A stretch of DNA of 64,000 bases from an uncultured Mobiluncus sp. (GTDB lineage: Bacteria; Actinomycetota; Actinomycetes; Actinomycetales; Actinomycetaceae). The translations under genes were made by a program, and so were the position numbers. The notes beneath the pieces are model-generated. The model was not told the origin of the DNA. It made no database searches and saw only the letters and a program-made list of their open reading frames with translations. The stretch is from the NCBI RefSeq assembly GCF_947087965.1, contig NZ_CAMUES010000002.1, forward strand, positions 124,001-188,000, in the 5' to 3' direction. Numbering within the stretch: position 1 is the first letter of the stretch; every line of letters begins with the position of its first letter. Of this stretch, positions 9,008-17,272 are shown piece after piece.

Positions 9008-9131
9008 ACATCGACGCTTCGCGGGGAGAAATATCTGACCCGAAACCGGTGTACCAGCTGGCTTTTAGGTTAGGATTAAGACGTTTTGTTTGAAATTTGT
9101 CAATTCTATGTGAGCCGAAGCGGGAGGTAGT

Positions 9132-10226
9132 GTGGTTCGAGTTACTGTAGTCGGCGGCGGTTACGGTGGAATCACCGTAGCCGGCGGTTTGGATGATGTC
9201 GCCGAAGTAACTTTGGTGGAGCAAAAAGACCAGTTTGTGCATCACGCGGCGGCTTTGCGCGCCGCCGTTGACGATATTTGGACCCACACCATATTCATGC
9301 CCTACTCGCGCCTGTTAAAGCACGGCCGCGTCGTGCACGGGGAAGCGACTCGCGTCGAGGGAACTACTGTTCACCTGGCAAATCACGACCCTATTGAGGC
9401 GGACTATTTGGTTTTAGCCACGGGGACGACCTACCCTTATCCGGCGAAACACAATATTCCGACCGCATCGTTGGCGAAACGCCGTCTGGAAGAAACCCGG
9501 CGTAACCTGTCTCAAGCGAAGCGGGTCATGTTGGTTGGTGCGGGTACTGTCGCTATCGAATTCGCCGGCGAGTTGTTCACGAACTTCCCCGATATGGAAA
9601 TCATCATGGTGGACCGTTCCCCGCATATTTTGGGTTCCAACGAGTACGCCGAAGACTTGCGTAACGTTTTGACCGCGGAGTTGCAGCAAGCCGGTGTCCA
9701 TCTGGTTTTGGGCGCTCCTTTGGCTTACTTGCCGCCGACCGACATCGGCGAGCTGGCTCCTTTCCACGTCGAGACTGGGGCCGGAGTCGGCATTGACGCG
9801 GACATGTGGTTCCTGTGCTACGGCGCCCAAACGGCTTCGGGCTATCTGCGGGCAAACTACGGTGATTCCCTCAACAGCGAGGGGCAGGTCGCGGTGGACG
9901 AATACCTGCGGGTCAGAGGGCAAAATCACGTTTACGCAGTCGGCGACATTACCGATGTTCACGAGTCTAAACGGGCTGATGCCGCCCGGGCGCACGCGCG
10001 GGTAGTGGTGGCAAACATTAAGGCAGAAATCGCCGGGCAGGCCCCTACCACCACCTATACCCCTGGCAAGATGTGGATTGTCCTCCCGCTGGGGGTCGAG
10101 GGCGGAGCATCCCAGTTGACCGGTCCAAACGGTGAATCTCAAATCGTAGGTCCTGACGAAACCTCGGAAATCAAAGGCACCGACCTGATGGTGACGATGG
10201 TCAGAGGTCAGCTGCACCTGCCTTAG
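9132..10226 (+). CDS. FAD-dependent pyridine nucleotide-disulphide oxidoreductase (NDH-2/AIF-like)
   Basis: The product is 364 residues, starting at GTG 9132 with a GGGAGG RBS. The N-terminal FAD Rossmann motif is VVGGGYGGIT. A second Rossmann motif VMLVGAGTVAIEFAGEL binds NAD(P)H, and the C-terminal FAD contact is VYAVGDITD. There is no CxxxxC redox pair, so it is not a thioredoxin- or lipoamide-type enzyme. The shape fits type II NADH dehydrogenases or the AIF/FSP1 group, which pass electrons to quinones. No membrane anchor is evident, so the electron acceptor is open. Confidence 0.87.
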   Translation: MVRVTVVGGGYGGITVAGGLDDVAEVTLVEQKDQFVHHAAALRAAVDDIWTHTIFMPYSRLLKHGRVVHGEATRVEGTTVHLANHDPIEADYLVLATGTTYPYPAKHNIPTASLAKRRLEETRRNLSQAKRVMLVGAGTVAIEFAGELFTNFPDMEIIMVDRSPHILGSNEYAEDLRNVLTAELQQAGVHLVLGAPLAYLPPTDIGELAPFHVETGAGVGIDADMWFLCYGAQTASGYLRANYGDSLNSEGQVAVDEYLRVRGQNHVYAVGDITDVHESKRADAARAHARVVVANIKAEIAGQAPTTTYTPGKMWIVLPLGVEGGASQLTGPNGESQIVGPDETSEIKGTDLMVTMVRGQLHLP

Positions 10227-10361
10227 GCCGTTTTTGGCTCAACCGTGGTGAATGGTGAGCCCGCACCAGGGCACTGCGCTGGCGTTATTGGTTGGCTCAG
10301 GTTCGCGGGGGTAAGCCGCGGGTTTCGCCCGGAATACCCTGCAAACTTTGGTCGTGCCGAT

Positions 10362-10367
10362 TAGAAT
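10362..10367 (+). promoter_or_regulatory. -10 box TAGAAT for a leaderless Asp-rich-protein transcript
   Basis: TAGAAT ends 7 nt before ATG 10375, with no Shine-Dalgarno. No convincing -35 is seen. Confidence 0.45.
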
Positions 10368-10374
10368 TGACCCT

Positions 10375-10746
10375 ATGAGAGATCCTCGCACGGAGTTAGA
10401 TAATTTGATTGCCGCGCTGCAGCGGCATTTGGAAGTGGCGTCTGTGGCGGACAATGAGATGGACGATTCGCCGGTTCTGAGCAACGCCGAAGAAAAACTT
10501 CGTGATGCCTTCTTTACCTATGATGATGCGCTGTTCACCGCCACCGGAGTTGAGTTGCCTTTCGACATCTTAGACGAAGACGACGATGACTACGATGATG
10601 ATGATGATGACAACGACGATGATTTCGTAGATGACCTCGATGATGAAGATGATCTCATCGATGACTTCGACGGCGATGACGACGACGATAACGATTATCT
10701 CGATGAAGGCGATTTAGAGAACTTTGACCTGCACGGCGAGGACTGA
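10375..10746 (+). CDS. extremely Asp-rich acidic protein, unknown function
   Basis: The product is 123 residues. The first ~70 residues form a normal, mostly helical domain (PRTELDNLIAALQRHLE, then NAEEKLRDAFFTYDDALF). The last ~50 residues are mostly Asp and Glu, with runs of four to six Asp broken by Tyr, Phe, Leu and Asn. In DNA this is a GAT/GAC repeat at 10576-10700. No signal peptide is visible, so it is probably cytoplasmic. The tail could mimic nucleic acid, bind cations or bind a basic partner; none of these is shown. I prefer ATG 10375: a TAGAAT box at 10362-10367 lies 7 nt before it and there is no Shine-Dalgarno. An upstream frame from 10348 overlaps that box. Confidence 0.75.
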   Translation: MRDPRTELDNLIAALQRHLEVASVADNEMDDSPVLSNAEEKLRDAFFTYDDALFTATGVELPFDILDEDDDDYDDDDDDNDDDFVDDLDDEDDLIDDFDGDDDDDNDYLDEGDLENFDLHGED

Positions 10747-10806
10747 TTTCGTCTGTCTCGGTGTCGCCTCTCAGAGGGCACGCTGCGAGAGCAGGGTGCA
10801 AAAGCA

Positions 10807-11814
10807 CTAGGCCGCCGGGAGGCGCGGGTCAGACACTTCATCCAATGCCGACATGACCTGACGCGGCACTTTCGTGCCTAGTGCCCCCAAGATTTGGTGG
10901 AACTGCTCGGCGCTACGCGCACCAACGATAGCGCTGGAGACGCCGGGCTTTTGCAAAGCCCAAGCAAGCGATACCGCCAGCGGAGAAACCTCCAGGCCCT
11001 GCGCCGCGGTCGCCACCGATTCCACAATGCTGCGGTAACGTCCTTGCAGGTAGGGCTGCACAAAACCCTGCAGGTGAAGGGAGGCTCCGCGAGAATCCGG
11101 GGGCAGGGAGTTGCGATATTTACCGGTCAAAACCCCGCGTCCTAACGCCGACCATCCCAAGAATCCGAATCCCAGCGACTGGGCGGCGGGCAAAACTTCG
11201 GCTTCAGCCTGCCGGTTTAACAGCGAGTATTCATTTTCCACTGCCGCCAAACCCGGCACGTTGACCGTGCCTTCCCGCAAGCGCGCCGCCGCGTAAGCGC
11301 ACTGCCAACCTGCATGGTTGGACAGTCCCACGTACCGCGCTTTTCCGCTCGACCAGGCCGACCACAACGCGCCCAGCACCAGGTCAAAGTCAGTTTGCGG
11401 ATCGGGGACTTGAATCAGCCACAAGTCTACGTAATCTGTGCCCAGGGTGGTCAAAGTGCGGTCCAGGCTGCTCAATAGGTTGTGGCGCGAGGCATCCACG
11501 AAAGACTCATCGTGACGCCGTGAAACCCCCGCTTTTGACACAATGACCAGGTCCTCACGGGGAAAACCGGACGAGTCCGCGCTGGTAGCATCCGCTGCGG
11601 TCGAACCGGAGTGACTCAATATACGGCCCAGCACCTGCTCGGCCTGGCCGTCTCCGTAGGTTGGGGACGTATCGACCAGATTCCCTCCCGCCTCGACAAA
11701 GGCCTCTAACTGAGCGGCCGCTTCGGACTCTAAGGTATCTCGACCCCAGGTCAGGGTTCCCAGTCCCAAGGCTGAAACCCGCATACCGGTATTTCCCAGA
11801 CGACGCATTTCCAT
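10807..11814 (-). CDS. aldo/keto reductase
   Basis: The product is 335 residues. It opens with the AKR pattern MRRLGNTGMRVSALGLGTLTWG. The catalytic Asp and Tyr are in NLVDTSPTYGDGQAE, and the Lys and His sites follow in VIVSKAG and DYVDLWLIQVPDPQ; the usual His of the H-x-P stretch appears replaced (QVPD rather than HxPD), which is worth checking. The NADPH-binding ending (VSLAWALQKPGVSSAIVGAR) is intact. It resembles the YhdN/Tas-like bacterial branch that reduces small aldehydes and ketones; the substrate is unknown. On the minus strand TAGGCT (11822-11827) sits 7 nt before the ATG, which suggests a leaderless message, although GGAAACC could serve as a weak RBS. Confidence 0.9.
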   Translation of the reverse strand: MEMRRLGNTGMRVSALGLGTLTWGRDTLESEAAAQLEAFVEAGGNLVDTSPTYGDGQAEQVLGRILSHSGSTAADATSADSSGFPREDLVIVSKAGVSRRHDESFVDASRHNLLSSLDRTLTTLGTDYVDLWLIQVPDPQTDFDLVLGALWSAWSSGKARYVGLSNHAGWQCAYAAARLREGTVNVPGLAAVENEYSLLNRQAEAEVLPAAQSLGFGFLGWSALGRGVLTGKYRNSLPPDSRGASLHLQGFVQPYLQGRYRSIVESVATAAQGLEVSPLAVSLAWALQKPGVSSAIVGARSAEQFHQILGALGTKVPRQVMSALDEVSDPRLPAA

Positions 11815-11850
11815 GGTTTCCAGCCTAACCGAGGAAGCGCTCCGAACTGC

Positions 11851-12708
11851 CTAGCCCGCGGCGATGGGACCGATTTCTGCAATTTTTTCCACTTGCGCCG
11901 GGTCCAGGTCCGGGGCTGTGCCCCCAAAAGCGGGACACAGGTTTTGAAAGTAGCACCAGTCGCAGAGCCGGGATTGCCGGGTTTCAAAACGTTTCGCTTG
12001 CAGGTGAGCGGCTATGTCTGACCACAACGCGTTAAGTTCAGTTTCAAATTCGCTCACATCGGCATCGGTCGGGTCAAACGTCAACACCTGGGGGTTGCCT
12101 CCCAAGAACAGCAGCTGGGTGCGTTTGGGGGTGATCTGATACTGTTCCCGGTACAGCAGGGCATACATTCGCATCTGAAACACATATTCCCCGGTAAAGC
12201 GCATATCGGGAGCCTTGCCGGTTTTGTAATCGATAATGCGCACGTCCCCGTTGTCTGCCTGTTCCACCCGGTCAATGAAACCGCGCAGCCTTAAACCGCT
12301 GGATAATACTGTTTCCACCCCCAGCTCCCGGCCGCTGGGACGCAGGCGGCGCGGATCTTCCAGGGAAAAATATGCATCAATAAGCTGTCGGGCCGCAGCT
12401 TTCAATTCGTCCTCGGAAGTCTGGGCCAGGATTTCAGAAAGTTTGTAGGCTCCGTCCGTGACCTTTTCCCAAGCGCTGTCCACGGTTTCGCGTACCGTGG
12501 GGGCTTGGCGGTCGGCGGGCGGCAAATCAAACATATCCTCCAGGACCTTATGCACTAAACTACCGCGCAGGGCTGCGGGGCTTTGCAGCTCAGGGAGTTT
12601 GTCGACATACTTGAAACGCCACTTCAGGGGGCATTGTTGAAACTGTTTCGCCGAAGATGCCGAAAGCGCCGGGGGACGAGAGGCCTGGGCAGGAACTGAT
12701 TCACTCAT
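11851..12708 (-). CDS. RecB-family PD-(D/E)XK nuclease with Fe-S cysteines
   Basis: The product is 285 residues. It opens with LSASSAKQFQQCPLKWRFKYV. The nuclease core is RGFIDRVE followed by RIIDYKTGK (the D...D-x-K triad) and FQMRMYALLY. A C-terminal CDWCYFQNLC, with the early Cys in QQCPLK, gives the four cysteines of an AddB/Cas4-type iron-sulphur nuclease. A gene for such a protein lies beside trmI in other actinobacteria (Rv2119 next to Rv2118c), and the same pairing is seen here, divergently. It probably processes DNA ends in repair. TAGCCT (12715-12720, minus strand) lies 6 nt before the ATG with no Shine-Dalgarno. Confidence 0.87.
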   Translation of the reverse strand: MSESVPAQASRPPALSASSAKQFQQCPLKWRFKYVDKLPELQSPAALRGSLVHKVLEDMFDLPPADRQAPTVRETVDSAWEKVTDGAYKLSEILAQTSEDELKAAARQLIDAYFSLEDPRRLRPSGRELGVETVLSSGLRLRGFIDRVEQADNGDVRIIDYKTGKAPDMRFTGEYVFQMRMYALLYREQYQITPKRTQLLFLGGNPQVLTFDPTDADVSEFETELNALWSDIAAHLQAKRFETRQSRLCDWCYFQNLCPAFGGTAPDLDPAQVEKIAEIGPIAAG

Positions 12709-12798
12709 GCTTTCAGGCTAATCGCCGGGCCGCCAAAAATCCGTCCGTTTACCAACCGATTGTGTCGGGTCGAAAAACCATAGGTTAAGATAAAGGTT

Positions 12799-13854
12799 AT
12801 GGCTCAATCTCAGGAAAAACCATCCGTTCCCGGCGGTCCAGCGCGCCGCCGCGGCCCTTTTCGCAGTGGAGAGTGGGTCCAACTGACCGACGAAAAAGGT
12901 CGGGTGCATACGACCCTGCTGCGCGAAAACGGCTATTTCCAATGCCATCAAGGAGCCCTGCACCACAGGGAAATCATCGGGAAACCGGAGGGCACAATTG
13001 TTCCCGCGGAGCGCGGCGAACACCGCTTCACCGCGCTGCGTCCCCTGCTGGTTGATTATCATCTATCCATGCCGCGCGGGGCACAAATCCTCTACCCGAA
13101 AGATGCCGCGCAAATCGTGATGGAAGGCGATATTTTCCCTGGCGCTACCGTTGTTGAAGCCGGGGTGGGCAGCGGTGCGATGACCATGAGCCTGCTGGGG
13201 GCGGTAGGGCCGTCCGGGCACGTAACCAGTTTTGAGGTGCGTCCAGATTTTGCTGAGGTAGCGCGTTGCAACGTGGAAATGTGGTTCTGCGGGGAAGTGG
13301 ACAACTGGGAGTTACGTCTGGCTGATCTTAGTGAGGGGCTGCACGAGGGCGTGGCGGACCAGACGGTGGATCGCGTGGTGTTGGATATGTTGAAACCGTG
13401 GGAGCACCTGGAACAGGTTCATCGGGTGCTGGTGCCCGGTGGGGTGTTGACCTGCTATCTCACTACCATTACTCAGCTGGCGCGGATGGTCCAAGACTTA
13501 CGAAACTTCGGGGGTTTCACGGCCTTGCGCTCCTGGGAGTCCCTGGTCCGACCCTGGCACGTTGACGGTTTGGCGGTGCGACCCGATCACCGCATGATTG
13601 CCCACACCGGATTTATATTTACGGCCCGCCGTTTGGCTGACGGCGAAACTTCCATTCGGCACGGCGAAGAAGCGGTTGGTCAGTTCGACCCCTGCGATGC
13701 CCTGTGGGAAAACGACAACCTTGACTACGAAGCGTCACGGCCGATTTCGGACCAAAAACTGCGTCGCGTCATCAGGGATGCCCAGGAAAAAGCTGCCTAC
13801 CAGCGGGAACAGGCGGATCGCCGCACCGTGCTTGAGGAGGAAAACGATGAATGA
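12799..13854 (+). CDS. trmI: tRNA (adenine(58)-N1)-methyltransferase
   Basis: The product is 351 residues. An N-terminal beta domain (GPFRSGEWVQLTDEKGR) is followed by the Rossmann methyltransferase core with SAM motif VVEAGVGSGAMTMSLL near residue 118 and the acidic FEVRPDF loop. The enzyme makes m1A58 in the T-loop of tRNAs and acts as a homotetramer in relatives. A C-terminal extension of ~50 residues, rich in Glu/Arg, goes beyond the usual ~280 residues. TAAGAT (12786-12791) lies 7 nt before the ATG and no RBS is seen, so the operon trmI-arc-dop may begin with a leaderless message. The stop overlaps the arc start by 8 nt. Confidence 0.93.
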   Translation: MAQSQEKPSVPGGPARRRGPFRSGEWVQLTDEKGRVHTTLLRENGYFQCHQGALHHREIIGKPEGTIVPAERGEHRFTALRPLLVDYHLSMPRGAQILYPKDAAQIVMEGDIFPGATVVEAGVGSGAMTMSLLGAVGPSGHVTSFEVRPDFAEVARCNVEMWFCGEVDNWELRLADLSEGLHEGVADQTVDRVVLDMLKPWEHLEQVHRVLVPGGVLTCYLTTITQLARMVQDLRNFGGFTALRSWESLVRPWHVDGLAVRPDHRMIAHTGFIFTARRLADGETSIRHGEEAVGQFDPCDALWENDNLDYEASRPISDQKLRRVIRDAQEKAAYQREQADRRTVLEEENDE

Positions 13855-15430
13855 TTCCGACACGAGTATTGAGGACTTGAAACGTGAGGTCATCTCCGTT
13901 GGCGAACACAACGCCCGCCTGAAAACCGCCCTACGAGAATCAAAAACGCAACTCGAGTCCCTGCGCTCCCAACTGCGACAAATCGGTCAACCTCCCTTGT
14001 CGCGAGCTATTTTTGAAGGGTTTTCCACCGACAAGGTACCCGGTGCGGACGCGAGCCAACCCTCCCGACTGGCCGAGGTCGCTTGGGAAGGCAAACACGT
14101 GCGCTTGGCGGTGCAGGAATTCGCGGGGGTGGACCAGCTGCAGCCGGGGGACGCCGTGTGGATAGACGCCACCCCGGTAGTTGTGGGCTTTGCGACCAGG
14201 GCCCTGTCTGGGAGCGTGGCGGTCATTCGTGACCTGAAAATGGACCGGGCGGTCGTGCGGCTGTCCAGCGGCACTGAAATTGTAGTGCGCCTGCGTGCCG
14301 GATTCGCCAAAACCCTGAAAGCCGGCGACACCCTGTTGGTGGATACGCGGGCCGGTTGGGGACTGGAACTGCTGGAAAGCGCCGGCGTGGAACAGGCCCT
14401 GCAGCCCGAAGTTCCGGAAGTCACCTATGACGATATCGGGGGGCTCGACACGGAAATCAAACATATCCGCGCTGCCGTAGAGATGCCCTATACCCATCGC
14501 AATCTGTTCGCCTCTTACGGACTGAGTGCACCGAAAGGAGTCTTGCTGTACGGGCCTCCGGGCTGCGGCAAAACCATGCTGGCCAAGGCCGTAGCCACGT
14601 CTCTGGCGGTGCAATACGATCAACCCAGCGTGTTCCTCTCCGTGAAAGGCCCCGAACTGCTGAGCAAGTTCGTGGGCGAAACCGAACGGCAGATCCGCGC
14701 CATTTTTGACCGCGCCCGGGAACTGGCGGCGGGTACTCACCCTGTGGTGGTGTTCTTTGATGAGATGGAGGCCCTGTTCCGTACCCGCGGCTCGGGCATT
14801 TCCTCCGATGTGGAAAATATGCTGGTACCCCAACTGTTAACCGAGATGGACGGTTTGGACGAACTGCGCGATGTCATCGTCATCGGCGCTTCGAACCGGG
14901 AGGACATGATTGATCCGGCGCTGCTACGTCCCGGCCGTTTTGACGTCAAAATTCGCGTGGGGCGTCCGGATGCGTCAGCTGCACGCGGTATTTTGGCGCA
15001 CCATCTCAGTCCGGCGACCCCTTTCGATGAGGTACAGATGAACGCTGCCGGGGGAGCGACAGTTTTTGCCGTAAACCTGGTGGAGGCCGCGGTCAATCGC
15101 CTATTTGTCCAGGAGCCAGCCACCTATCTGTGTACCTTGCGCTACGTTGAGGTGGGGGGCAAAGAGCAGGAACGCAAAGTGTTCTTTAGCGACATGATTT
15201 CCGGGGCTTTACTGGTTTCGATTGCGAACCAAGCCAAAAATCTGGCCATAGGCCGCGAACTGAACGGCGAGGGTCGTGGGATTCGTCTGGAGGACCTCAA
15301 CGCCGCGCTCACGGACACAATCGCTCAGACCGCGGCGCTCACGGCGCTGCTACCCCCGGAAGCTCTGGCACGAGACTTGGGAATCAACTGTATCGCCAGC
15401 GGGGTAGTCCGCGACCCGTCATATTCCTAG
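13847..15430 (+). CDS. arc: AAA+ ATPase forming ring-shaped complexes (Mpa/ARC)
   Basis: The product is 527 residues. In order: an N-terminal coiled coil (about residues 10-45) that in Mpa captures Pup, tandem OB folds, then the AAA module with Walker A GPPGCGKT near residue 235, Walker B VVVFFDEMEAL near 302 and the second region of homology SNREDMIDPALLRPGRFD. ATG 13847 has GAGGAGG 6 nt upstream. The tail ends RDPSYS. M. tuberculosis Mpa ends in a QYL tripeptide that docks into the 20S alpha ring; no such ending is present here. Together with the lack of prcB and prcA next to pup, this suggests an unfoldase that works without the 20S core, as shown for C. glutamicum ARC on ferritin. Confidence 0.95.
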   Translation: MNDSDTSIEDLKREVISVGEHNARLKTALRESKTQLESLRSQLRQIGQPPLSRAIFEGFSTDKVPGADASQPSRLAEVAWEGKHVRLAVQEFAGVDQLQPGDAVWIDATPVVVGFATRALSGSVAVIRDLKMDRAVVRLSSGTEIVVRLRAGFAKTLKAGDTLLVDTRAGWGLELLESAGVEQALQPEVPEVTYDDIGGLDTEIKHIRAAVEMPYTHRNLFASYGLSAPKGVLLYGPPGCGKTMLAKAVATSLAVQYDQPSVFLSVKGPELLSKFVGETERQIRAIFDRARELAAGTHPVVVFFDEMEALFRTRGSGISSDVENMLVPQLLTEMDGLDELRDVIVIGASNREDMIDPALLRPGRFDVKIRVGRPDASAARGILAHHLSPATPFDEVQMNAAGGATVFAVNLVEAAVNRLFVQEPATYLCTLRYVEVGGKEQERKVFFSDMISGALLVSIANQAKNLAIGRELNGEGRGIRLEDLNAALTDTIAQTAALTALLPPEALARDLGINCIASGVVRDPSYS

Positions 15431-15442
15431 TCAGGGGCCGGA

Positions 15443-17026
15443 ATGATGACAAATCAGCGTGTGGTAGGAATCGAAACCGAGTATGGCATCGCGCACGACC
15501 CGGATACAGAAGTTTACGCAAATCCCAGTCTGCGGGATAGTCCCGAGGGTTTGTCCGTGATTGCAGCACAAGCGGTGCGTTCTTGGCAGGCGAGTTTGCG
15601 TCCTGACGGGCGGGCGATTGGTTGGGACTGGGACGGGGAAGACCCCTTGAACGACCTGCGCGGCACTCGGTTGGAACGTGCCAGCGCTAATCCGACCATG
15701 CTGACCGATGATCCCCACCGGTTTGCCCCGGCAGCTTCCCCTGCAGACGCTACCGCGGATGACACGTTTTCAGCGCAGGAACTGGTGGGTCAATCCTCTC
15801 CCATGCTCACGAATGTGGTGTTGACGAATGGGGGACGGTTCTATGTCGACCATGCTCACCCCGAATACTCCACTCCCGAAGTGTTGACCGCCCGCGACGC
15901 GGTGGTGTGGGACGTAGCTGGGGAATACGTGGCCAGACGAGCCATGAGTATAGCCGCCAGCTACGATTCTCCGATTGCGCTGTACAAGAACAACACCGAT
16001 TCCAAAGGGCTGGCATACGGTTCGCACGAGAACTATCTGTTGGCCCGGGAAGTGCCGTTTGCGCTGCTACGCGACTGCCTGGTGCCGTTTTTGGTGACAC
16101 GCCCGGTTATCTGCGGTGCGGGCCGGGTCGGTATCGGGAAAAACAGTGAAACTTGCGGTTTTCAAATGTCGCAGCGCGCGGATTTCGTGGGGGATTTGGT
16201 TGGTTTGCAAACGACTTTCAACCGTCCCATCGTCAATACTCGTGACGAATCTCATGCCGATTCAAAGTGGCGCCGCCTGCACGTTATCAACGGCGATGCC
16301 AACCGGTTCCCCGGCTCTATCCTGGTAAAAGTCGCTTCGACTAGGGCGTGGTTGGCGGCTCTGGAAGCAGCTTGGAGGTCCAGTCACAGTGCCCCGCCGG
16401 TAGAGGGCCTGTTCCTGGAGTGCGATCCGGTAGAAGCTGGGTGGCAAGTCTCCCACGATATTGACTTTGTGACGACCCTGCGGTGTGCTGACGGGACAGA
16501 ACGCAGTGCTTTGGAGTGGCAGTGGGCGGCAGCGAATACAGTGGCGGATTTCTTACATTCCTTAGACCGGGACGTATTAGTGGCGGATGCCCTCATTGAT
16601 GCTCTGACCTGGGTAGATACCGTGCGAATGCTGCGCGAAGATTCCGGAGCCGCAGCGCGGCGCATCGAGTGGGTGGCGAAACGCACGATTTTCCAGGCTC
16701 TAAGCGAGCGGATTCCCGGGGGATGGTCCAGCGCGAAACTGGCAGCCCTGGATATTCAGTGGGCTGATTTGCGCCCCGGTTTGTCTCCGGTGGATAAACT
16801 GCGAGCCAAAGGCCATGTTGAGGATGTCGCGCCCGCTACCGAAATTATTTTGGCGGCTACCCAGCCTCCTACCGGCACTCGTGCAAAAGTGCGGGGGGAT
16901 GCGGTAGCTCATCGAAAAGACCTGGTCGCAGCCAGTTGGACATCGTTGGTAGTACGTGCCGGGTGGGACCGGCTGCAGCGCGTTTCCCTACTGGATCCGT
17001 TCTCGGATGAGGCTCCAACTTCGTAA
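15443..17026 (+). CDS. dop: Pup deamidase/depupylase
   Basis: The product is 527 residues of glutamine-synthetase-like fold. The opening RVVGIETEYGIAHDP supplies Mg/ATP ligands. The catalytic Asp lies in RFYVDHAHPEYSTPE near residue 135, and the Dop-specific loop between the first strands is present upstream of it, which separates Dop from PafA. Dop deamidates a C-terminal Gln of Pup and removes Pup from substrates. Because the local Pup already ends in Glu, only depupylation should be needed here. The start could be ATG 15443 or 15446; both follow AGGGG. It begins 12 nt after arc, so they are co-transcribed. Confidence 0.95.
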   Translation: MMTNQRVVGIETEYGIAHDPDTEVYANPSLRDSPEGLSVIAAQAVRSWQASLRPDGRAIGWDWDGEDPLNDLRGTRLERASANPTMLTDDPHRFAPAASPADATADDTFSAQELVGQSSPMLTNVVLTNGGRFYVDHAHPEYSTPEVLTARDAVVWDVAGEYVARRAMSIAASYDSPIALYKNNTDSKGLAYGSHENYLLAREVPFALLRDCLVPFLVTRPVICGAGRVGIGKNSETCGFQMSQRADFVGDLVGLQTTFNRPIVNTRDESHADSKWRRLHVINGDANRFPGSILVKVASTRAWLAALEAAWRSSHSAPPVEGLFLECDPVEAGWQVSHDIDFVTTLRCADGTERSALEWQWAAANTVADFLHSLDRDVLVADALIDALTWVDTVRMLREDSGAAARRIEWVAKRTIFQALSERIPGGWSSAKLAALDIQWADLRPGLSPVDKLRAKGHVEDVAPATEIILAATQPPTGTRAKVRGDAVAHRKDLVAASWTSLVVRAGWDRLQRVSLLDPFSDEAPTS

Positions 17027-17083
17027 TTGCGTCAATAGCGCATAACCTAATGAATTAGACGAAGTAGCACAATGGAGACTGTT

Positions 17084-17269
17084 ATGAAACAAGACCAGAC
17101 GAATTATCCGGGAACTCCTGCCTCACCTGACTCGAGCGCGGTCCCGTTCGGACGCGGTCAGATTCAAGAACCGGCCGGACTGGATGACTTGCTCGATGAA
17201 ATTGAGGACCTTGTCGCCGAGGACGCCGGTACTTTTGTGCAAGGATTTGTGCAAAAAGGCGGGGAGTGA
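17084..17269 (+). CDS. pup: prokaryotic ubiquitin-like protein Pup
   Basis: The product is 61 residues, the normal size. The N-terminal half is polar and disordered-looking; the C-terminal half has the ARC-binding helix LDDLLDEIEDLVAEDAGTF and the ending VQKGGE. The last residue is Glu rather than Gln, so it is ready for ligation without deamidation. An upstream ATG at 17072 has no RBS and its GGAG codon serves as the RBS for ATG 17084. A 57-nt gap after dop may hold a separate weak promoter. The stop is only 3 nt before the pafA start, exactly where prcB and prcA lie in proteasome-bearing actinobacteria. Confidence 0.95.
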   Translation: MKQDQTNYPGTPASPDSSAVPFGRGQIQEPAGLDDLLDEIEDLVAEDAGTFVQGFVQKGGE

Positions 17270-17272
17270 ACC

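Noticed and set aside
17072..17083. ATG 17072 as the start of pup
   Set aside because: It has no Shine-Dalgarno; the GGAG inside this segment is well placed for ATG 17084, which gives the usual Pup length.
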